Shown here piece by piece: positions 27,216-35,714 of a stretch of DNA of 64,000 bases. Numbering within the stretch: the first letter of the stretch is position 1; each line of letters opens with the position of its first letter. The position numbers and the translations under genes are program-made. The notes under the pieces were generated by a model, which was given only the letters and a program-made list of their open reading frames with translations, made no database searches and was not told where the DNA came from. The stretch comes from Subtercola boreus. GTDB lineage: Bacteria; Actinomycetota; Actinomycetes; Actinomycetales; Microbacteriaceae. Location: the NCBI RefSeq assembly GCF_003399645.1, contig NZ_NBXD01000025.1, positions 81,147 through 145,146 of the forward strand, given 5' to 3'.

Positions 27216-28364
27216 TCAGTAGAGCGTCGACTCGTGGCCCTTCTCGTACGCGCGGATGTCGGCGGCTCGACCCGTACGGATCTTCCCGGTGAACTCCGGG
27301 TCGGACATCACCGAACGGCCGAGGGCCACGAGATCGAACTCGCCCTGTTCGAACAGCTCGACGAGCGGGGCGATGCTGAGGGTCGACTGCGATTCTTCGT
27401 CGCCGCCGAGGAACGGTGCCGAGACACCGATGGAGCCGAGGGCGATAGTGGGCAGGCCGGTGAGGTGCTTCGTCCAGCCGGCGAGGGTGCGGGTCGAATC
27501 GTCGAACTCGGGCAGCCAGTAGCGGCGGGTCGAGGCGTGCAGCATCGAGACGCCGGCGTCGACGAGGGGGACGAGGATCTGGTCGAGCTCCTCGGGGGTC
27601 GAGGCGATGCGGGCGCCGTAGTCGTTGCCCTTCCACTGCGAGAAACGGAAGTCGATGGGAAAGTGGGGGCCCACCTCGGAGCGGATCGCCGAGACGACCT
27701 CGGCCGCGAGCTGCGAGCGGTTCGAAGTCGATCCGCCGAAACGGTCGCCGCGACGGTTCGTCTTCGACCAGAGGAACTGGTCGAGCAGGTAGCCGTGCGC
27801 TCCGTGCAGCTCGATACCGTCGAAGCCGATGCGCTGTGCGTCCAGAGCACCCTGCACGAACGCCGCGATGATGTCGTCGATGTCCTTCGTCGACGCGGCC
27901 TCGCCCTTGGCCGAACCATCGGAGCGCAGACCGGAGGGGCTGATCACGGGAGCCTCCGGATGCGGAGCGGCTCCCTCCGACCGCGTCACGCCCAGGTGCC
28001 AGAGCTGCGGAAAGATGCGCCCTCCCTCGGCGTGCACTGCGTCGACGACCCTCTTCCAGCCCGCAAGCGCCGCGTCGCCGTAGAAGAGCGGGATGCGGTC
28101 GCTCGATCCGGCGGACGGATGATCGATGTAGGTTCCCTCGGTGACGATCAGCCCGAGGCCGGCGGCCCGGCGCGCATAGTAGTCGCGCACATCGTCGCCC
28201 GGAACGCCGTCGGGTGAGAACGCCCGGGTCATCGGCGCCATCACGAACCTGTTCGACAGAGTCAGCTCGCCCGCGGTGAAGGGTGTGAAGAGAGGCGCGG
28301 GGTCGATGCCGTCGAGGAGGGTGCCGATGAGAGGGTCGGTGGTGGTGGTGGTCGCGTTCGTCAT
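27216..28364 (-). CDS. NADH:flavin oxidoreductase (Old Yellow Enzyme family)
   Basis: 382-residue FMN TIM-barrel enzyme that would reduce activated C=C bonds with NAD(P)H. The N-terminal LSNRFVMAPMTRAF is the FMN-binding start of OYE proteins. FDGIELHGAHGYLLDQFLW, NRRGDRFGGS and the C-terminal LVALGRSVMSDPEF complete the pattern. The HGAH pair is the substrate-anion-binding site. The physiological substrate is unknown. Confidence 0.92.
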   Translation of the reverse strand: MTNATTTTTDPLIGTLLDGIDPAPLFTPFTAGELTLSNRFVMAPMTRAFSPDGVPGDDVRDYYARRAAGLGLIVTEGTYIDHPSAGSSDRIPLFYGDAALAGWKRVVDAVHAEGGRIFPQLWHLGVTRSEGAAPHPEAPVISPSGLRSDGSAKGEAASTKDIDDIIAAFVQGALDAQRIGFDGIELHGAHGYLLDQFLWSKTNRRGDRFGGSTSNRSQLAAEVVSAIRSEVGPHFPIDFRFSQWKGNDYGARIASTPEELDQILVPLVDAGVSMLHASTRRYWLPEFDDSTRTLAGWTKHLTGLPTIALGSIGVSAPFLGGDEESQSTLSIAPLVELFEQGEFDLVALGRSVMSDPEFTGKIRTGRAADIRAYEKGHESTLY

Positions 28365-28429
28365 AGGGGGTCGAACGCGAGAGGGTTGCGGATGATTCCC
28401 CGGGCTGCAGGCGGCGGATGCGGGATCAA

Positions 28430-28541
28430 GGCTCGCGGGGGCGGGGCGGGCGGAGTGCGGGGCGGGTGCGGGGCGGCACTGCGGACGGGGTGCGGGGAGG
28501 GCGGGATACGGGCAGGGTGCGGGGGGTGCGGGGTGGGCGGG
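28430..28541. repeat. G-rich TGCGGGG-type repeats with quadruplex potential
   Basis: On the plus strand many runs of three to six G are separated by 1-6 bases (GTGCGGGG, GGGCGGG and similar). The tract directly abuts the stop codon of the Nei2 gene on the minus strand. Confidence 0.7.
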
Positions 28542-29336
28542 TCAGGCGGGCTGGCAGTGCGGGCACCACCAGGTCCGGCGCTGCTCGGGGTCGGCGCGCA
28601 CCTCCTCCCTGACCCGGATGATCGTGCCGCAGCGCAGGCACGGCCGGCCGGCCCGACCCGCCACCCAGTGGCTCTCTCCGCGCACCTGTCGCCCGGTGGT
28701 GACCTGGTACATGCCCGGCACGGTCGCCGAGATGCGCAGGGCGCGCGCCGCCAGCGCGACCAGCGCATCGAGGTCGACATCACGGACGGGGGCGAACGGA
28801 TGCACGCCCCGGAGGAACGCGACCTCGTTCACCCAGAGGTTTCCGAGCCCGGCGAGGTTTCGCTGATCGAGCAGCGCGACGACGAGTGCCCGGTCGGGCT
28901 CGCGTGCCAGTCGCCGGACGGCCTCCCGGGCATCCCAGTCGGCCCGCAGCGGATCAGGCCCCAGATGACCGATGACGTCACCCTCCCGCCGGGTGGGGAA
29001 CAGCTCGACCACGGGCATGTCGATACCCCAGGCGGTGCGACCGTCTGCGAATCGCAGGCGCACGCGCACGGTCGCGACCACGTTCCGCGGGAGGGTGCGG
29101 CCGGGCCGCGTGATGCTCCAGCTGCCCTGCATGCGCAGATGGGTGTGCAGGGTGGTCGCGTCGTCGAAACGGGTGAGCAGATGCTTGCCGTGCGTATCGA
29201 TCTCGGTCACCGTGACGCCTGTGAGGCGGTGGCCGGCCTGCGGGCCCGACCTCAGCTCTCCCTCGACGACCTGCCCGCCGACCAGGGCCGTGCGCAGCCG
29301 CGCGGCGAGGCGGTGAACGCTGTCTCCCTCGGGCAC
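28542..29336 (-). CDS. nei: Fpg/Nei-family DNA glycosylase (Nei2-type endonuclease VIII)
   Basis: 264-residue base-excision repair enzyme. The mature N-terminus PEGDSVH gives the catalytic Pro2 and Glu3 and marks the Nei branch (Fpg has PELPEV). HGKHLLTRF, THLRMQG and the H2TH region NLAGLGNLWVNEVAF are present. The C-terminal zinc finger has CLRC and CPHC pairs. It would excise oxidised pyrimidines and cut at abasic sites. Confidence 0.93.
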   Translation of the reverse strand: MPEGDSVHRLAARLRTALVGGQVVEGELRSGPQAGHRLTGVTVTEIDTHGKHLLTRFDDATTLHTHLRMQGSWSITRPGRTLPRNVVATVRVRLRFADGRTAWGIDMPVVELFPTRREGDVIGHLGPDPLRADWDAREAVRRLAREPDRALVVALLDQRNLAGLGNLWVNEVAFLRGVHPFAPVRDVDLDALVALAARALRISATVPGMYQVTTGRQVRGESHWVAGRAGRPCLRCGTIIRVREEVRADPEQRRTWWCPHCQPA

Positions 29337-29384
29337 CCGAGAACCGTAACACCGGGCGCCGACACCGGATGCTGCGGGCCGCCG

Positions 29385-29642
29385 TCAGAGCGTACGGGGG
29401 TTGCCGTACTCGTAGAAACCGCCGCGCGTGACCGATTGCGTCAGCAGCTCCCAGGCCTCCCCCTGGAAGCGGAGGATGCGTTCGGGCTCACCGTCGCTGC
29501 CCCGGGGCAGCGCCACCTGCACGCCGTGCGCCGCGGTGTTCGTCCCCCGCAGCAGGAGCGCGTACGGCGCGGTGCCCGGGTCGCCGGAGGAATCGGGTCC
29601 CGGGGTGTCGGGCGGAAAGTCGGTCGCTGCAGTGTCGGTCAT
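29385..29642 (-). CDS. Small conserved hypothetical protein, 85 aa
   Basis: Starts at ATG 29642, 7 nt behind a TAGGGT -10 box. A Pro/Asp-rich N-terminus is followed by a compact region (YALLLRGTNTAAHGVQVALP, then ILRFQGEAWELLTQ). I recognise no named family. There is no signal peptide or membrane segment. It stands alone between nei and a nuclease-like gene on the same strand. Confidence 0.6.
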   Translation of the reverse strand: MTDTAATDFPPDTPGPDSSGDPGTAPYALLLRGTNTAAHGVQVALPRGSDGEPERILRFQGEAWELLTQSVTRGGFYEYGNPRTL

Positions 29643-29649
29643 CGCGCCC

Positions 29650-29655
29650 ACCCTA
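29650..29655 (-). promoter_or_regulatory. -10 box TAGGGT for the 85-aa gene
   Basis: On the minus strand TAGGGT ends 7 nt before the ATG at 29642, a leaderless arrangement. Confidence 0.45.
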
Positions 29656-29681
29656 CGCCGCACCGCTGGGCGCCAGGGCGG

Positions 29682-30626
29682 TCACTGCAGGTAGGCGTTC
29701 ACGAACAGGTCGCCGCGGAGTTCCCGCAGCGTCTCGATGATGCGCTCGATCAGTGTTGCGGTCACTCCCCCGGCGACCAGATCATGGTCGCCGAGCGGTT
29801 GCAGCTTGCCGCAGCGCACCCGGATCACCTCCCACCCGACCTCCCGCAGCAAACGGTCCTTGCGGCGGTCGGCAGCCTCCCGGGTACCCACGTGTTCCAG
29901 ACCGAACTTTCCGATCGTGTCGTACTCGATCGCTACCCGCAGCTCGGGCATGACGATGTCGGGCCAGACCTCGCTGTGCGTGAAGAACGCCCGCCGAACC
30001 TTCACCGCGTTGAACGCCCGGAGGTCGAGATCGAGCCGCGCTGCGAGCCGCTGCCGCAGCTCTCCCTCTGCTGCGGAGGCGGGTCGGGGCGCACGTCCGC
30101 TGTGGAATGCCTCACCCGGCGCCGGCGACCTCACCGCGCACGAACCGGCCGGCGCGGACGCGTGCGGCGGGGCCGGGTCGACCCTGCTCGGGCGTTCTGC
30201 CGCGACCGCGGAACGCGGCATCCCGTCAGCTGCCTGCCGGGACGACGCCGGTCTTGTCGCCACACGCCCGGGCGCTGCCTGCCCGGCGGCGGGGGCATCA
30301 GCGCGGGTCACGATGCGCTTCGGGGCTGCCAGCGCGAGGCACTCCGGGCACCAGGATGACCGGCGGCGCACCCGCCCGGGGCGATGGCGTTGCTCGTCGG
30401 GCGTCGCTACGAAGAGGTGGCCGGCGTCGCACTGCCAGGTGAGGTAGACCTCGGCGGCCGGCGGAATCTGCGTCAGCGTGATGTTGCGGTTGAGATCGGG
30501 GTGGAACTGCCGCGCGAGCACGGGGTACCGTTCCCACTCCGAGCGGTAGGCGCCGATCGGATAGGGCACCGCCAGTCCCTTGGAACGCTGCCGCCTCGAC
30601 CACCACGCCTCGATGTTCTCCGGCAT
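29682..30626 (-). CDS. Treble-clef zinc-ribbon protein fused to a Vsr/DUF559-like nuclease domain
   Basis: 314 residues. The N-terminal domain (YPVLARQFHPDLNRNITLTQ, then TWQCDAGHLF and WCPEC) is a treble-clef zinc finger of the DUF4379 type. An Ala/Pro/Arg-rich linker of about 80 residues follows. The C-terminal domain has a PD-(D/E)xK/Vsr-like core, VAIEYD, then DRRKDRLLREVGWEVIRVR. The combination resembles small restriction or repair nucleases. Start ATG 30626 is the first to give a sensible N-terminus. It lies downstream of the 5'-3' exonuclease gene on the same strand. Confidence 0.65.
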   Translation of the reverse strand: MPENIEAWWSRRQRSKGLAVPYPIGAYRSEWERYPVLARQFHPDLNRNITLTQIPPAAEVYLTWQCDAGHLFVATPDEQRHRPGRVRRRSSWCPECLALAAPKRIVTRADAPAAGQAAPGRVATRPASSRQAADGMPRSAVAAERPSRVDPAPPHASAPAGSCAVRSPAPGEAFHSGRAPRPASAAEGELRQRLAARLDLDLRAFNAVKVRRAFFTHSEVWPDIVMPELRVAIEYDTIGKFGLEHVGTREAADRRKDRLLREVGWEVIRVRCGKLQPLGDHDLVAGGVTATLIERIIETLRELRGDLFVNAYLQ

Positions 30627-30745
30627 CCGGCCCCCTCTCCGCGGCGAACGTATCCGCACCCTCCGACATCGGCTCGCGGCACGGCGGGTGGAGGAGCGGC
30701 GGAGCGGCGGGGGGTACGGATGGGCGGTGGGGTGGGAGGTGGGGT

Positions 30746-30874
30746 GGGAGGGCGGCCAGCGCGCGGCGGGCCGGACCGCCGGTGGGGATGGGAGGGCGGC
30801 CAGCGCGCGACGGGCCGGACCGCCGGTTGGGGGTGGGAGGGCGGCCAGCGCGCGGCGGGCCGGGCCGCCGGTCA
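30746..30874. repeat. 44/45-bp minisatellite, three copies, at the exonuclease stop codon
   Basis: Units start at 30746, 30790 and 30835. Each begins GGGAGGGCGGCCAGCGCGCG and continues into GGGCCGG-CCGCCGGT, with an internal GGCGG/CCGCC inverted repeat. The third unit includes the TGA of the exonuclease gene. The core resembles the last codons of that gene. A G-rich stretch (30686-30745) precedes it. Confidence 0.8.
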
Positions 30875-31798
30875 GGCGTTGCCGAGGGCAGCCAGCGCGC
30901 GGCGGGCAGTGCTGCCGAGACCCCAGGTCGACGCGAAGTCGGCTGCGGCGCCCAGGCGGGATTGCGAGAGGGGGCTGATGCGGGCATCCACGTCGCCGAA
31001 ATCGAGGTCGCGAACGACTTCGACGACGCGCGGGGCCACCTCGAGGTAGGCGGATGCCGCGCTGAGCTTCGAGCGCACCGATGCGCTCACGGTCGAACGG
31101 GCATCCTGGGCCGCGTCGATGATGCCGGCGAGGTCGCCGTGCTCGCCCAGCAGAGTGCTCGCCGTCTTCTCTCCGATGCCGGCCACACCCGGAAGCCCGT
31201 CGGAGGCGTCGCCGCGCAGCACAGCGAAGTCCACGTACTGCCGGGGGGTGATGCCGTACTTCTTCTGGATCACGCTGTCGGTCACCACCTCGAGCCGGCT
31301 CATGCCGCGGGCGGTGTAGATGACGCGAACGCCTTTCGCATCGTCCACCAGCTGGAACAGGTCTCGGTCGCCGGTGACGACATCGACAGGGCCGGATGCC
31401 TGGCTCGCGAAACTCCCGATGATGTCGTCGGCCTCATGGTCGGCCACTCCCACGATCGGTACGCCGTAGACCTCGAGCATCTGCCGAATGAGAGGGAGCT
31501 GCTGGGTGAGTTGCTCGGGAACCTCCTCGACGTCGACCCCGCCGTCGACCTCCTCGGCCACACGGTGCTGCTTGTAGCTCGGAATGAGGTCGACCCGCCA
31601 CTGGGGGCGCCAGGCGTCATCCCAGCAGGCGATCAGCGAAGTGGGCCCGAACTCGGACACCAGCTTGGTGATCATGTCGAGCAGGCCGCGCACGGCGTTG
31701 ATCGGTGATCCGTCGGGCGCACGGACCGTGTCGGGCACTCCGTAGAAGGCGCGAAAGTAGAGGGAGGCGGTATCCAGGAGCATCAGTCGCTCAGTCAC
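30872..31798 (-). CDS. 5'-3' exonuclease (Pol I N-terminal FEN-like)
   Basis: 308-residue flap-nuclease family protein. Visible are LLDTASLYFRAFYG, AVRGLLDMITKL, DHEADDIIGSFA, VVTGDRDLFQLV and the helix-hairpin-helix region GDASDGLPGVAGIGEKTASTLL. The acidic residues of the two-metal site are present. It is a stand-alone homologue of the DNA polymerase I 5' nuclease domain, acting in RNA-primer removal or repair. GTG 31798 or ATG 31783 could be the start. Confidence 0.9.
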   Translation of the reverse strand: MTERLMLLDTASLYFRAFYGVPDTVRAPDGSPINAVRGLLDMITKLVSEFGPTSLIACWDDAWRPQWRVDLIPSYKQHRVAEEVDGGVDVEEVPEQLTQQLPLIRQMLEVYGVPIVGVADHEADDIIGSFASQASGPVDVVTGDRDLFQLVDDAKGVRVIYTARGMSRLEVVTDSVIQKKYGITPRQYVDFAVLRGDASDGLPGVAGIGEKTASTLLGEHGDLAGIIDAAQDARSTVSASVRSKLSAASAYLEVAPRVVEVVRDLDFGDVDARISPLSQSRLGAAADFASTWGLGSTARRALAALGNA

Positions 31799-31829
31799 CC
31801 CCCGATCATCCCACGCCCCGCCCGCCTCG

Positions 31830-31835
31830 TAGGAT
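31830..31835 (+). promoter_or_regulatory. -10 box TAGGAT for the membrane protein gene at 31885
   Basis: TAGGAT lies about 50 bp before the ATG at 31885, which has its own GAGAGG ribosome site (31872-31877). The in-frame ATG at 31834 overlaps this box and is therefore unlikely to be the start. Confidence 0.45.
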
Positions 31836-31884
31836 GAAACCCTCCGCGCCGAACTCCCCGGCCGGCCGTTCGAGAGGCGCACCG

Positions 31885-32895
31885 ATGCGAGTTGTCGCAT
31901 ACATCCTGACCATCGTCATTGCGACCGCCCTGATGCTCGGCGGCACCCTGGTGGTCGCGTTCAACACCCCGCGGCCCCTCACCGGCAGCACACTCGCCAT
32001 CGCGCTCGCGGTCGGCGCGATCTCGGTCTTCATCTATGGCCCGGTGCTGCTCGGCTCTCTCACCGCCTACTGGAACGTACGGAGGTCCGACGACGCCAAG
32101 CGGTACTTCCGCCGCTTCACGCTCGTCGTACTGGGTCTGGATGTGCTCGGGGTCGCAGCGATCATCCTGTACAGCGTGATCACGGGCGCACCCCTCTGGA
32201 TTCCCGTGCTCTTCATCGTCGTGGCCGCCGTTCTGATGGTCGCGGCGCGGCTGGTCGGTCCCTGGTTGCTGCGGCGCGATGAGGCCAGGCCGCATCCGAA
32301 AGACGACTGGCGCCCCATCGAGCACCGCGAGATCATGCGCAAGATCGTCATCATCGCCGCGACCTTCGCCGGGTTCCTGGTGATCGGCCTGGTCGTCTTC
32401 GGGGCGGTGCTGCAGGCCCGTGCCGACCTCTCGGGGTTCGGCCGCGCGCTGCTGACGTCTGCGCAGTTCGCCAGCATCGCCTCGGCGTTCGCCGGCATCA
32501 TCGTCTCGCTCCCGCTGAACAGGCAGCTCCGCAGCATCACCGACCGCGACCTGGGGCTGACGCGCAAATTCGGCATGGTCGTGCTGCGTCGGAAGAGTAT
32601 CGAGTTGGATGATCGGGAGACAACCCTGGCGACGAAATACGCCGCGGTGATGAGCGTCATCCTGTCCTTCCAGATCGGCTATTTCGTGCTGCTCTATCTC
32701 GGGCTGGGACTCGGGCAGGTGCAGTCGATCGCGTCGGGGCGCACCTCGCCCTTCGCCATCGGGCTTCCCCTGTTCCTCGTCGTCGCGCTGCTCGTTCTGG
32801 TGCCGCTGTTGGTCGTGCGCATCCGCCGCGCCCGCCGGTATGCGGCGGAGCATGCGCACCTTCTGACCGACGCACCGGGCCCGGTGGCATCGTGA
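31885..32895 (+). CDS. Polytopic membrane protein, 336 aa
   Basis: About eight hydrophobic segments arranged as two pairs, then a charged loop (RRDEARPHPKDDWRPIEHREI), then further pairs. I do not recognise the family. The C-terminus is Arg-rich and cytoplasmic. The start at 31885 is chosen for GAGAGG 7 nt upstream. Its stop overlaps the GTG of the next gene, so the two are co-expressed. Role unknown. Confidence 0.75.
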   Translation: MRVVAYILTIVIATALMLGGTLVVAFNTPRPLTGSTLAIALAVGAISVFIYGPVLLGSLTAYWNVRRSDDAKRYFRRFTLVVLGLDVLGVAAIILYSVITGAPLWIPVLFIVVAAVLMVAARLVGPWLLRRDEARPHPKDDWRPIEHREIMRKIVIIAATFAGFLVIGLVVFGAVLQARADLSGFGRALLTSAQFASIASAFAGIIVSLPLNRQLRSITDRDLGLTRKFGMVVLRRKSIELDDRETTLATKYAAVMSVILSFQIGYFVLLYLGLGLGQVQSIASGRTSPFAIGLPLFLVVALLVLVPLLVVRIRRARRYAAEHAHLLTDAPGPVAS

Positions 32896-33911
32896 CCAGC
32901 TCCCGCCCGCTCACCAGGCTCGGCTTCCTCACCATCGGGTTCTTCGACGAGCATGACCCGTACGGTGGCCACGAGGGCACCCTGCAGATCATCGAGCTGG
33001 GCGAGCAACTCGGCTACGACAGCGCCTGGCTGCGGGACCGCCACCTGCAGTTCGGCATCTCCTCCCCCGTCGCCGTGCTCGCGGCCGCCTCCCAGCGCAC
33101 CCGCCACATCGAGCTGGGCACGGCGGTCATCCCGCTCGGCTTCGAGAACCCCTTCCGCCTCGCCGAAGACCTCGCCACCGTGGATGTGCTGAGCCGCGGC
33201 CGCCTCAACCCGGGCTTCAGCGTGGGACCTCCCACCCACTTCGATGCGATCAGGGAGCATCTCTTCCCCGACTCGTTCGACACCGAGAACTTCGGCCGCG
33301 AACGCCTCGAACGGTTGCTCGCGAACCTCCGCGGCGAGTCGGTGAGCACGTTCGCCGGCACCGAGGGCATCGAGGCGTACTCCCCGCGCATCCAGCCGTT
33401 CGCACAGGGTCTCGCCGAGCGCATCTGGTACGGGGCCGCCGGGCTCGAGTCCGCCGGGTGGGCCGGCGAGCAGGGCCTCAACCTGCTCAGCAGCAGCGTG
33501 GTCCGGGCCGAGGAAGACGACGACTTCGCCCGCATCCAACGGGCGCAGATCGACCTGTTCCGTTCGAAGCATCCGCTCGGCGACGCGGCCAGGGCCTCGC
33601 AGGGGCTCGTCGTGATCCCGACAGACAGCGCGACGCCCGACCAGCGCGCGAGGTATCACGCCTACGCTGAGAGCCGCTTCGCGAGAACCCTCACCCCGCA
33701 GGGCCCCGGGCGCATCCTGTTCACCCCCGACATCGTCGGAACGTCGGAGGAGATCGCGGATGCCCTGCGAGCGCATGCCGGATTCCAGGCGGTCGACGAG
33801 GTGGTGTTCGCCCTGCCGTTCTCGTTCGAGCACGAGGACTATGTGCAGATCGTGACCGACATCGCCCAGCACCTCGCGCCGCTCCTGGGTTGGGCGCCCG
33901 CAGCGCGCTAG
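32892..33911 (+). CDS. LLM-class flavin/F420-dependent oxidoreductase
   Basis: 339-residue luciferase-like TIM-barrel protein with LGFLTIGFFDEHDPYGGHEGTL, LGYDSAWLRDRHLQFGISSPVAVLAAASQRT, IELGTAVIPLGFENPFRLAEDLATVDVLS and GRLNPGFSVG, the bacterial luciferase-type fold. A GTGA overlap couples it to the membrane protein upstream. A PPOX-type F420/flavin-binding gene follows. The substrate is unknown. Confidence 0.85.
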   Translation: MTSSRPLTRLGFLTIGFFDEHDPYGGHEGTLQIIELGEQLGYDSAWLRDRHLQFGISSPVAVLAAASQRTRHIELGTAVIPLGFENPFRLAEDLATVDVLSRGRLNPGFSVGPPTHFDAIREHLFPDSFDTENFGRERLERLLANLRGESVSTFAGTEGIEAYSPRIQPFAQGLAERIWYGAAGLESAGWAGEQGLNLLSSSVVRAEEDDDFARIQRAQIDLFRSKHPLGDAARASQGLVVIPTDSATPDQRARYHAYAESRFARTLTPQGPGRILFTPDIVGTSEEIADALRAHAGFQAVDEVVFALPFSFEHEDYVQIVTDIAQHLAPLLGWAPAAR

Positions 33912-33955
33912 CGGCACCCTTTCGCGGTGTCGGCCGTGCGTGCCAAGCTGGGCGC

Positions 33956-34354
33956 ATGACCGCTGACATCCCCACCGACTACCTCCACCTGCTCGAAGAC
34001 CCGAACTACGGCTCACTCGGAACGGTGCGACCCGACAACACCGTGCAGGTGAGCCCGATGTGGTACCTGTTCGACGCCGGGGCCCAGACACTGCGCTTCA
34101 CCCACACGACGAAGCGGGCGAAGTTCCGCAACCTGCAGCAGAACCCGTCGATGAGTCTCGCCGTGTTCGACCCGTCGAACCCGTTCCGCTACCTGGAGGT
34201 GCGCGGCAGCCTCAGTGAGGTCATCCCCGACCCCACCGGTGCGTTCTACGTCGTGCTCGGCAAGCGCTACGGCAACCCCGAGCAGACCCCGCCGCCCGAC
34301 TCCGCCGACCGCGTCATCCTCGTGATGAGCCTCGAACACAGCGTTCACCAGTAG
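33956..34354 (+). CDS. PPOX-class (pyridoxamine 5'-phosphate oxidase-like) F420-dependent protein
   Basis: 132-residue split-barrel protein: YGSLGTVRPDNTVQVSPMWYLF, LRFTHTTKRAKFRNLQQNPSMSLAV, then YLEVRGSLSEVI. The pattern fits the F420-dependent PPOX enzymes (Rv-type FDOR-B) of actinobacteria. ATG 33956 gives the normal family length. It probably acts on a small redox substrate using F420H2 or FMN. Confidence 0.85.
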   Translation: MTADIPTDYLHLLEDPNYGSLGTVRPDNTVQVSPMWYLFDAGAQTLRFTHTTKRAKFRNLQQNPSMSLAVFDPSNPFRYLEVRGSLSEVIPDPTGAFYVVLGKRYGNPEQTPPPDSADRVILVMSLEHSVHQ

Positions 34355-34366
34355 GGCCCCACGGCC

Positions 34367-34879
34367 GTGAGAAGTCGTCGAGCCGGTCTCGCACGGTGGA
34401 TGCTCGTGGTTGCCGTTCTGGGTACGGCCGGCTGTTCACCGCTCGCGCCCCTCGGCCCGCCCGCACCCTCTCCCGCTCCGCCGTCCGTCGTCTCGACACG
34501 GGCCGTCACCGGGTTCGTCCCGCTGCCTCTCACCGACCTCACGCAGGCCGACGTCGACCGTCTGCAGAACTCGTACATGACCGGCGAGTTCGCGTGTGAA
34601 GCCCGCGGGGCCTTCGCAGACGTCAGCGCAGGTTCTGAGGTACAGCTCCTCGACACCCGGGGCACCGTGCTGGCCAGCACGACCCTCGGTGACGGCACGG
34701 TCGAACCGCTCTTCGGCAGCGTCGACACGAGCCAGGGGCTGTGCTTCTTTCCGTTCACCTTCCCCTCTGTGACCATCGACCAGGCTCTCTTCCGTATTCA
34801 CGTCGGCGACGCGGGCCGCGCCTCCTTCGGGTTCGCCGAATCGGCGATCAGGCGCGGGCCGATCATCGAGATCAGGTAG
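34367..34879 (+). CDS. Secreted lipoprotein of unknown function
   Basis: 170 residues with a signal peptide (RRAGLARWMLVVAVL) and a lipobox LGTAGC, so the mature protein would be lipid-anchored at the Cys. A Pro/Ser-rich stalk follows, then a compact beta-rich domain (EVQLLDTRGTVLASTTLGDG). I recognise no named domain. It starts at GTG 34367, 13 nt after the PPOX-type gene. Confidence 0.75.
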   Translation: MRSRRAGLARWMLVVAVLGTAGCSPLAPLGPPAPSPAPPSVVSTRAVTGFVPLPLTDLTQADVDRLQNSYMTGEFACEARGAFADVSAGSEVQLLDTRGTVLASTTLGDGTVEPLFGSVDTSQGLCFFPFTFPSVTIDQALFRIHVGDAGRASFGFAESAIRRGPIIEIR

Positions 34880-34963
34880 GCCGACGTTCAAGCCCCGTCG
34901 GTTGACGGGGGGCATCCGGGTGCGGCACCGTGTAGTGCACGCCGCACCACACCCGGGGGACCC

Positions 34964-35416
34964 ATGGACGCACACGACATCCGCACCGCCTATCTGCGGT
35001 TCCAGCGCGACCGGGGCCACGTCGCCATCGCGCGGGCGAACCTCGTTCCGCAGGGCGACGGCAGCACGCTGTTCACCGGCAGCGGCATGCAGGCCCTGCT
35101 GCCGTACCTCCTCGGCGAACACCACCCGGAGGGCATCAGGCTCGCCGACAGCCAGCCGTGCCTCCGTGCCCAGGACATCGAGGAGGTCGGCGACAACCGC
35201 CACACCACCTTCTTCGAGATGCTCGGCAACTGGAGCCTCGGCGACTACTTCAAAGAGCAGCAGATCCGCGCGTTCTTCACGTTCCTGGTGGATGTCGTCG
35301 GCCTCGACCCGACGAAGCTCGCGGTCAGCTGCTTCCTCGGCGACGACAAGTACGGCATCCCCCGCGACGACGAGGCGGCGTCGATCTGGCAGTCGGTGTT
35401 CGCCGAGCGGCTCCCC
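34964..35416 (+). pseudogene. Alanyl-tRNA synthetase fragment (first ~150 residues only)
   Basis: Starts at ATG 34964 behind GGGGGA. Residues 1 to about 148 align with the AlaRS catalytic N-terminus: LFTGSGMQALLPYLLG, the RHTTFFEMLGNWSLGDYFKE motif 2 region and DDEAASIW. Full AlaRS is near 880 residues, and everything after this point, including the GPCGPCSE region, is missing. Homology stops where GC-rich repeats begin. The frame stays open to 35965 as Arg/Ala-rich junk antisense to the enoyl-CoA hydratase gene. It is most likely a truncated paralogue; a housekeeping alaS must lie elsewhere. Confidence 0.7.
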
Positions 35417-35434
35417 TCCCGCGGCGGCCTCCCC

Positions 35435-35640
35435 GCCGCGCGCCCGCCGCGCTCCGCAACGGACACGACTCCGGGGATCTTCGGCAGATACGGCGGCAGA
35501 TCGCCGAAACTGAGTCCGTTGCGCTCCGAGGGGGAAGGGACGGGGCGCCGCGCGCCCGCCGCGCTCCGCAACGGACACGATTCCGGCGGCCCCCGGCAGA
35601 TACAGCGGCGGATCGCCGGAATGGCGCCCATTGCGCGCGG
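35435..35640. repeat. Two tandem palindromic (REP-like) elements
   Basis: Copy A starts at 35435 and copy B at 35547, period 112 bp, with 33 of the first 34 bases or better identical. Copy A contains the nested inverted repeats CGCAACGGAC/GTCCGTTGCG and TTCGGC/GCCGAA. Copy B keeps the inner palindrome in a diverged form. Confidence 0.65.
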
Positions 35641-35654
35641 GTGTGCGACGCGCA

Positions 35655-35714
35655 GTCGCGTGGCGCGGCGCGGCGCGGCGCGCGGTCGCGTGGCGCGGCG
35701 CGGCGCGGCGCGCG
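35655..35714 (+). repeat. Perfect 30-bp tandem duplication
   Basis: Two identical copies (35655-35684 and 35685-35714) of a G/C-only-like unit starting GTCGCGTGGCGCGGCG, which itself is built of GGCGC steps. Confidence 0.85.
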
